Shown in pieces: positions 59,347 through 64,000 of a DNA stretch of 64,000 bases (the stretch's first letter is position 1; each line of letters starts with the position of its first letter). Below the pieces are notes generated by a model that worked only from the letters and a program-made list of their open reading frames with translations, had not been told where the DNA came from and did no database searches. Where the stretch lies: positions 62,001 through 126,000 of the forward strand of contig JAEWIS010000055.1 in assembly GCA_023386955.1 (NCBI GenBank). The letters are read 5' to 3'. Position numbers and translations under genes: made by a program. Origin of the DNA: Bacillota bacterium. Lineage in GTDB: Bacteria > Bacillota > Bacilli > Paenibacillales > NBRC-103111.

Positions 59347-60960
59347 TTATGATTTCATTTCTCCAGGTGTAACTCCCCAATATTTTCGAAAGACTTTGGT
59401 AAAATAGCTGACATCTCGATAGCCAACCAAGCGAGCAGCGTCATATACCTTGCCCCCCTCCTGGAGGATGGATTTGGCCTTTTCCATCTTGCGCTCCAGC
59501 ACATAAGTGGAAAAGGGGACTCCCGTCTCCTGCTTAAACAGCCGGCTCAGGTAAGAGGAATTGACATACATCCGGTCCGCCACCATGTGCAGGGTAATAT
59601 CCCGGTCGATTTCCTGGTCGACAATGGCCAGAATGGCCTTAACCACCTGATTGCTGGTGGTGCTGCGCTCCTTGCGGACAAAGGCTGCAATTTTCTTCAC
59701 GGTACGGGTGAGCCAGCCCCAGGTTTCCTCCCGGGTGCCCAGCAGGCGGACATGCAGGAATTGCTCCATGTCCCCCTCCACCACCTGCCGTACGGACCAG
59801 CCCTGCTTCTGGATCATCCGGACAAACAGGCTGCTCAGATACAGCACCGTCTCGTGGACCTCCTCAGCGGACCCGGCCTGCCCCAATCCTGCTTCCCACA
59901 GCCCCGTTAGGGCTTGCATAGCCTTTTCCTCATCGGCGGTTTCCAGGGCGATCTCCAGCATTTTCTCCAGATTGGGCTGGGCCTCCATGGCCTTGTTGGC
60001 ACGCCCCTGCTCCCGGTATGGAATGACGATGTCAGTGCCGTATACCATCCGTTCCCGCAGGGCGCGCCGCGCCTCCTGCACCAGAGGCCCCAGCTCCTCC
60101 AGGCTGCCGGTGCGTCCGCAAACACCTGCGCTGAAGGTTGCCTTCAGCACCTCCTTGGCGTGGGACAACAGTCTCACCAAGGAGGCCCCCACACGCAGCA
60201 AGGCCTCGCGTTCATCCTCCTGGGACGGCAGCAGGAAGATAAGGAGCAGCTTCCCCTCCATATCCCCGCTGGCATAACAGGCCGGCTCCGGCAGCATGTC
60301 CCGGGCCATACACTGGAGGGAGAAGGCCAGGAGCGGCTCATCATCCCGCCCGGCGCCATCCCCTTCCCCGTCCCCGGGAAGCGGGTCCAGGTCCACCACT
60401 GCGGCTGCCAGCCGGGCATCGGCGGACAGCTCAATGTTATAATCCCGGGCCCGGCGGAGGAGCTCCGGCGGGCTGTAGCCGCCATCCGCCCAGCGCTGGA
60501 AGAAGCCATTCTGCAGCAGAGGCAGATGCTCTCGCCATTTCTCCTGAAGAGCGGCCTGCTTCTGCCACTCCTCCAGTTCACGCCGGAGCTCCTCTCCCGC
60601 CACCAGCACGGCGTCCAGAATTTCCTTCTCCCCCGCCGGCTTCAGCAGGTATCGGGATACCCCCTGAGCCATTGCGCTTTGGGCAAAGCCGAAATTATCA
60701 TGCCCGCTCAAGATAATAAATTTCATAAAAATCCGGGTTTCCTGCTTCTGCCGCAGGGTGCGGACAAGCGTCAGTCCGTCCATACCCGGCATCTGTACAT
60801 CCAGGAGCATAATATCCGGCCGCTTGCGTTCTACAATGGCCAGTGCCTCCTGGCCGTTGCCTGCAAGACCCACCACCTCAATGCCATGCTCCTCCCAGGG
60901 AATATTATTGGCAAGGGAATTGCGCAGCCTTAGCTCATCCTCTACAATCAACAGATTCAT
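59347..60960 (-). CDS. AraC-type response regulator, YesN-like
   Basis: A 537-residue regulator. The receiver domain (about 1-120) has the phosphorylation site DIMLLDVQMPGMDG (Asp54), the acidic pair VEDE and the Lys in RYLLKPAGEKE. A linker (about 130-420) is followed by an AraC helix-turn-helix pair (about 435-537; DITLHMVADRMYVNSSYLSR, DAARLVGYRDVSYFTKVFRK). YesN-type regulators turn on adjacent sugar ABC transporter genes. It lies 58 bases after the sensor kinase gene and is likely to activate the transporter operon just downstream. Confidence 0.93.
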   Translation of the reverse strand: MNLLIVEDELRLRNSLANNIPWEEHGIEVVGLAGNGQEALAIVERKRPDIMLLDVQMPGMDGLTLVRTLRQKQETRIFMKFIILSGHDNFGFAQSAMAQGVSRYLLKPAGEKEILDAVLVAGEELRRELEEWQKQAALQEKWREHLPLLQNGFFQRWADGGYSPPELLRRARDYNIELSADARLAAAVVDLDPLPGDGEGDGAGRDDEPLLAFSLQCMARDMLPEPACYASGDMEGKLLLIFLLPSQEDEREALLRVGASLVRLLSHAKEVLKATFSAGVCGRTGSLEELGPLVQEARRALRERMVYGTDIVIPYREQGRANKAMEAQPNLEKMLEIALETADEEKAMQALTGLWEAGLGQAGSAEEVHETVLYLSSLFVRMIQKQGWSVRQVVEGDMEQFLHVRLLGTREETWGWLTRTVKKIAAFVRKERSTTSNQVVKAILAIVDQEIDRDITLHMVADRMYVNSSYLSRLFKQETGVPFSTYVLERKMEKAKSILQEGGKVYDAARLVGYRDVSYFTKVFRKYWGVTPGEMKS

Positions 60961-61018
60961 ACCCTTGTCCTCCTTGTCGGCTATTACCGGCCATACCTAT
61001 CACGCACCGCTGCCGGAA

Positions 61019-62857
61019 TTAGCCTCCGGTCAATCCCTCGCGCGCAGGATTCAACTCCTCTGTCACCAGCTGCAGATCGCTTCCGCAGCGGTCCAGAGGC
61101 AGCGAAACCGTCACATGGGTGCCTTGGCCTTCTACACTATCGATGACCAGCTCCGCTTCCTTACCGTAATACAGCTTCATCCGGGCGGTGATGTTGCGCA
61201 ATCCGAACAGATCACGCACCTCTTCCTCGCGTTTGATCCGGTAATCCAGCCTGCCCGCCTTCTCCAATTCATGCCGCATATACGCCAGACGCTCGAGGTT
61301 GATCCCGGGGCCGTTGTCCTCCACCCGGATATTGAGCCGGGTCCCTCCTTCGAGCCAGCTGGAAATCACCAGCAATCCGCCGCTGGCCCGGTCCTCCATC
61401 CCGTGGAGAATGGCGTTCTCCACCAGCGGCTGAAGCAGCAGCTTCAGCACCGGAATGGCCTTGGTTTCCTCCTGCAGCCGGTATTCCACCCGGAAATTGT
61501 CCAGAAAACGGATCTGCTGGATGCGGATATAATAATGAAGATGCTCCATATTTTCCTGGAGGGTAAACACCTCCCGGCCCTTGTTCAGGCTCAGCCGGAA
61601 AAACCGCGACAGATTCAGCACCATCTCGCTGATTTCCGTGGCTTCGTAATTTTGGGCCGACCAATAGATAGAATCCAGTGTATTGTACAAAAAATGCGGA
61701 TTAATCTGGGACTGGAGAAATTTCAGCTCCGTCTTCAGAAGCTCCAGCTCCTGCTCATAATGGTCCTGGATCAGATGCCTCTGGTAAGCCACCATCTGAT
61801 TGAAGGATTCCGTCAGATAGCCGAACTCGTCCTTCTGCCGGTTGTGCAGCCGGATGTTGAGATTGCCTGCCGCCAGCTGCTTCATCCCGCTGGCCAGCTT
61901 ATGCACCGGTGAAGCAATGCCGCTGTACACCACCCAGGAAATCCCCACCGCCAAAAGCACGCTGACCGCGATGATAATGTAGGTGAACATCCGCAGCTTG
62001 TCCGTCTCCCGGTACAGCTCGGCTTCGGGCTGCATCAGGGTCAGATGCCAATTGGAATAGCCCGAATCCACCGTTACCGCCATCTCCTTGCCGGAAATCG
62101 GTGGCAAGCCCCCGTCCGCTGCCGTTTCGCCGGTGCCCGCCACCACCCGTCCCGTCTCCGTATGGAGATAAATTTTGGCCTGGGAGGAGGGGAGCTGGGA
62201 CTTGATGACGTTCAGCAGCCGGCTTTTGTTGAGGGTAATCATGAGTATATTAGGCTGGCGGTTCACATTGTACAGGTCCATAGAGCGGACCAGCGAAATG
62301 CTGTCCGTGCTGATGACGCTGCCGAAGGTGGTGCCGGATACGGACTCGTCGGGGAGCAGGTAACGAATGGCCGTACCTTTTTCCCGCGCCGTCTGAACCA
62401 TCCATTCCTGCATCGGCTCGGAGGTCAGGCGCCTGCCGCCGAAATTGGTGGAGATCATCATATGGGACGCGTGGTGGTAGATGGTAATCTGGGATACGAT
62501 ATGATTCACGGCATTCATATTGGACAATTGCTTGAGCATCCGGGAGAACTCCACAATGGACTCAGGAGGCAGCTCCCTGCCCGTTTTGTTCAGCTGCTGC
62601 ACCACAGCCGGGTCGGTGGCAATGAGTGCGGAGAGCTCTTCAATATTTTGAAGCGTCAGATCAATATAATCCATAGAGGAGGACAAGGCCAGCTGGGAGC
62701 GTTCCACAGCTTGATTGTACAGAAGATCCCGCGAACGCTCCACGGCAAACAGGCTGATAACAACAAGGGGCAGCAGAATCAGGAGAAAATATCCTGTCAG
62801 CCGCACCTGAATATGTCCGGAAAACTGGCTGCGGACCCAGCGCCACAGGGCCCTCAT
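61019..62857 (-). CDS. Sensor histidine kinase, YesM-like
   Basis: A 612-residue membrane kinase. First transmembrane helix at about residues 18-38 (LTGYFLLILLPLVVISLF), an extracytoplasmic sensor region (about 40-270), second helix at about 285-305 (FTYIIIAVSVLLAVGISWVV), HAMP (about 310-360), then the His_kinase domain with QSQINPHFLYNTLDSIYW (phospho-accepting His, about 385) and HATPase_c with ENAILHGMEDR and EDNGPGINL. It phosphorylates the YesN-like protein. The ATG at 62857 overlaps the upstream binding protein stop by four bases (ATGA), so those two genes are translationally coupled. Confidence 0.93.
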   Translation of the reverse strand: MRALWRWVRSQFSGHIQVRLTGYFLLILLPLVVISLFAVERSRDLLYNQAVERSQLALSSSMDYIDLTLQNIEELSALIATDPAVVQQLNKTGRELPPESIVEFSRMLKQLSNMNAVNHIVSQITIYHHASHMMISTNFGGRRLTSEPMQEWMVQTAREKGTAIRYLLPDESVSGTTFGSVISTDSISLVRSMDLYNVNRQPNILMITLNKSRLLNVIKSQLPSSQAKIYLHTETGRVVAGTGETAADGGLPPISGKEMAVTVDSGYSNWHLTLMQPEAELYRETDKLRMFTYIIIAVSVLLAVGISWVVYSGIASPVHKLASGMKQLAAGNLNIRLHNRQKDEFGYLTESFNQMVAYQRHLIQDHYEQELELLKTELKFLQSQINPHFLYNTLDSIYWSAQNYEATEISEMVLNLSRFFRLSLNKGREVFTLQENMEHLHYYIRIQQIRFLDNFRVEYRLQEETKAIPVLKLLLQPLVENAILHGMEDRASGGLLVISSWLEGGTRLNIRVEDNGPGINLERLAYMRHELEKAGRLDYRIKREEEVRDLFGLRNITARMKLYYGKEAELVIDSVEGQGTHVTVSLPLDRCGSDLQLVTEELNPAREGLTGG

Positions 62858-64000
62858 GGGAGAACCCTTCCGGCTGCGGCGTTTTTCTCCTTGTACCAGG
62901 CGTTGACCTCTTCGGTTATCAAAGCCCCGCCATTGGCCATCCACTCCGCTACGTACCGGTCAAATGCATCAAGCGGCTCTACGCCCATAATAATCCGGGT
63001 AAAGGCCTCCTGCAAATTGGGCAGCTGGCCGGAAAGCCGGCTCATGGCAGGGGTGGGGGAGCCGTAGAATTCGTTGGTGATCAGATTCTGCTCGATCATC
63101 TTCAGATTTTCGTACAAGTGGAAATCCCCCAGGGAATCCAGCCGTTTCTTATTCAGCTCAGGGTCCAGCACGTCCACCATGGACTGGTAAATCCCCCGGT
63201 ACAGATGCTTGTCATGCTGGGCGAAGTCCGTGACCATTTTGCCGTTTTGCATGCTCCAGATCTGATTCTCGAAGCCCAGCTTTAATGTGGTATAACCCTC
63301 ATCCCCGGCCAAAAATTCCAGATAACGAAGGGCACCCTCGGGATTGGCGGCTCCTTTGGGAATGACATTGTAGCCCCGGATCAAGTCCTTATCATAAACG
63401 CCCTTCTGCCCCCGCGGACCGGTTGGGTACTCCAACGGCATCCACTCTGCTCGAGGATTCTTCGCCTTGTTATTGGCGATGGCACCCCGGGTGTCGTACC
63501 AGGTGGCCGAATAGAGGCCAACCTGGCCGTTCTCAACTTTTTGGGCCAGACTGGTGTTACGGTTCAGGACAAATTCGGGGTCCAGCAGTTTTTCCTTGTA
63601 CAGCTTGGCGAGAAAAGCCAACGCCTCCTTGGTCTCGGGCATCACGCTGCCGTATTGGAGGGCTCCGTCCTTCAGAATCCAGCTGTCCAATTGGGTGCCG
63701 AAGGCGCCGAAGAAAGGGGCGGAGCGGATCAGATTTTCCCCCATGGTCAGACCGTAGGTGTCATTCTTGCCGTTCCCGTCCGGGTCCTCCAGGGTGAAGG
63801 CCTTGATAACGTCGTAATATTCATCCAGTGTAACGGGAGCCTTGCGCCCCACCTTATCCAGCCAGTCCTTGCGGATGTACATCAGCTCGATACCCCGCAC
63901 CTCGTTGAGGCTGGGGATCGCATAGATTTTCCCGTTAAAGCGGACCCGGTCCCATGCCTCCTTGGGGATCCGGCGCTTCAGATCAGCGCCGTACTTGTCG
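62854..64000 (-). CDS. Sugar-binding lipoprotein-like protein (5' end outside window)
   Basis: About 381 C-terminal residues are visible; the frame stays open to the window edge, so the N-terminus with any lipobox is lacking. The sequence (AIPSLNEVRGIELMYIRKDW, DPDGNGKNDTYGLTMGEN, PKGAANPEGALRYLEFLAGD) is that of a family 1 solute-binding protein of the LipO/YtcQ-like group. It is translationally coupled to the YesM-like kinase and may serve as its sugar-sensing partner. The protein differs from the binding protein at 55412. Confidence 0.88.
   Translation of the reverse strand, partial: DKYGADLKRRIPKEAWDRVRFNGKIYAIPSLNEVRGIELMYIRKDWLDKVGRKAPVTLDEYYDVIKAFTLEDPDGNGKNDTYGLTMGENLIRSAPFFGAFGTQLDSWILKDGALQYGSVMPETKEALAFLAKLYKEKLLDPEFVLNRNTSLAQKVENGQVGLYSATWYDTRGAIANNKAKNPRAEWMPLEYPTGPRGQKGVYDKDLIRGYNVIPKGAANPEGALRYLEFLAGDEGYTTLKLGFENQIWSMQNGKMVTDFAQHDKHLYRGIYQSMVDVLDPELNKKRLDSLGDFHLYENLKMIEQNLITNEFYGSPTPAMSRLSGQLPNLQEAFTRIIMGVEPLDAFDRYVAEWMANGGALITEEVNAWYKEKNAAAGRVLP

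Overview
The window looks like a chromosome segment of a Paenibacillus-type Gram-positive bacterium. The evidence is near-consensus AGGAGG ribosome binding sites, secreted S-layer-homology (SLH) proteins, YesM/YesN two-component genes with Lpl-type sugar ABC transporters, PL8 and PL11 polysaccharide lyases, GntR/YtrA-type ABC operons, a SinR-like regulator, CsoR/CopZ/CopA and Bacillus-type operator sites. No rRNA, tRNA, phage, transposase or CRISPR array was seen.

Layout. 1-5.9 kb: an FAD oxidoreductase cut by the window edge, a small ORF, a DUF4173 membrane protein, an SgrR-like regulator and a YjgB-type lipoprotein. 6.7-12.8 kb: AAA ATPase, aldo/keto reductase, a GGDEF-EAL protein, a possible 31-residue membrane peptide, a TetR/metallo-hydrolase operon and a uridine-kinase-like protein. 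12.9-17.3 kb: a five-gene operon (permease, GntR regulator, two ABC ATPases, NatB-like permease) behind a clear promoter and operator. 17.9-19.8 kb: secreted rhamnogalacturonan lyase with a cre-like site. 19.9-28 kb: acetyltransferase, small membrane proteins, a stray cytochrome-oxidase subunit IV/DUF420 pair, SinR-like and CstR-like regulators, an MFS pump with MarR, and redox enzymes (flavodoxin-fold reductase, DsrE-like, azoreductase with a Fur-like box). 28-35 kb: CNNM/CBS protein, an Sm-like small protein and a 1,526-residue SLH-anchored PL8 lyase. 35.6-40.3 kb: a lone hydE-like gene with an exact FNR box, then copA-csoR-copZ with a CsoR box. 41-46.5 kb: oxidative sugar cluster (two isomerase/epimerase TIM barrels, FAD oxidoreductase, Gfo/Idh/MocA dehydrogenase). 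47-55 kb: a nuclease-like/winged-helix protein and two paralogous GH-like genes, one with SLH domains and one without a secretion signal. 55.4-64 kb: two sugar-binding proteins, two permeases and YesMN.

The genes fit a plant-polysaccharide lifestyle: surface lyases cut pectin or glycosaminoglycan-like polymers, Lpl-type transporters import oligosaccharides under YesMN control, and cytoplasmic oxidoreductases process unusual sugars.

The most striking signal lies between genes. Eight intergenic elements share one exact geometry: four 23-bp modules at offsets 0, 50, 110 and 160, the first two direct and the last two inverted, 183 bp in all (182 in one copy). Sequence identity is modest but spacing is rigid, and the four modules of an element largely share a variant of the motif. 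A second family of long hairpin repeats (45464-45563, 55180-55320, short relative 42656-42693) shows compensatory base changes. I do not recognise either family as a named element.
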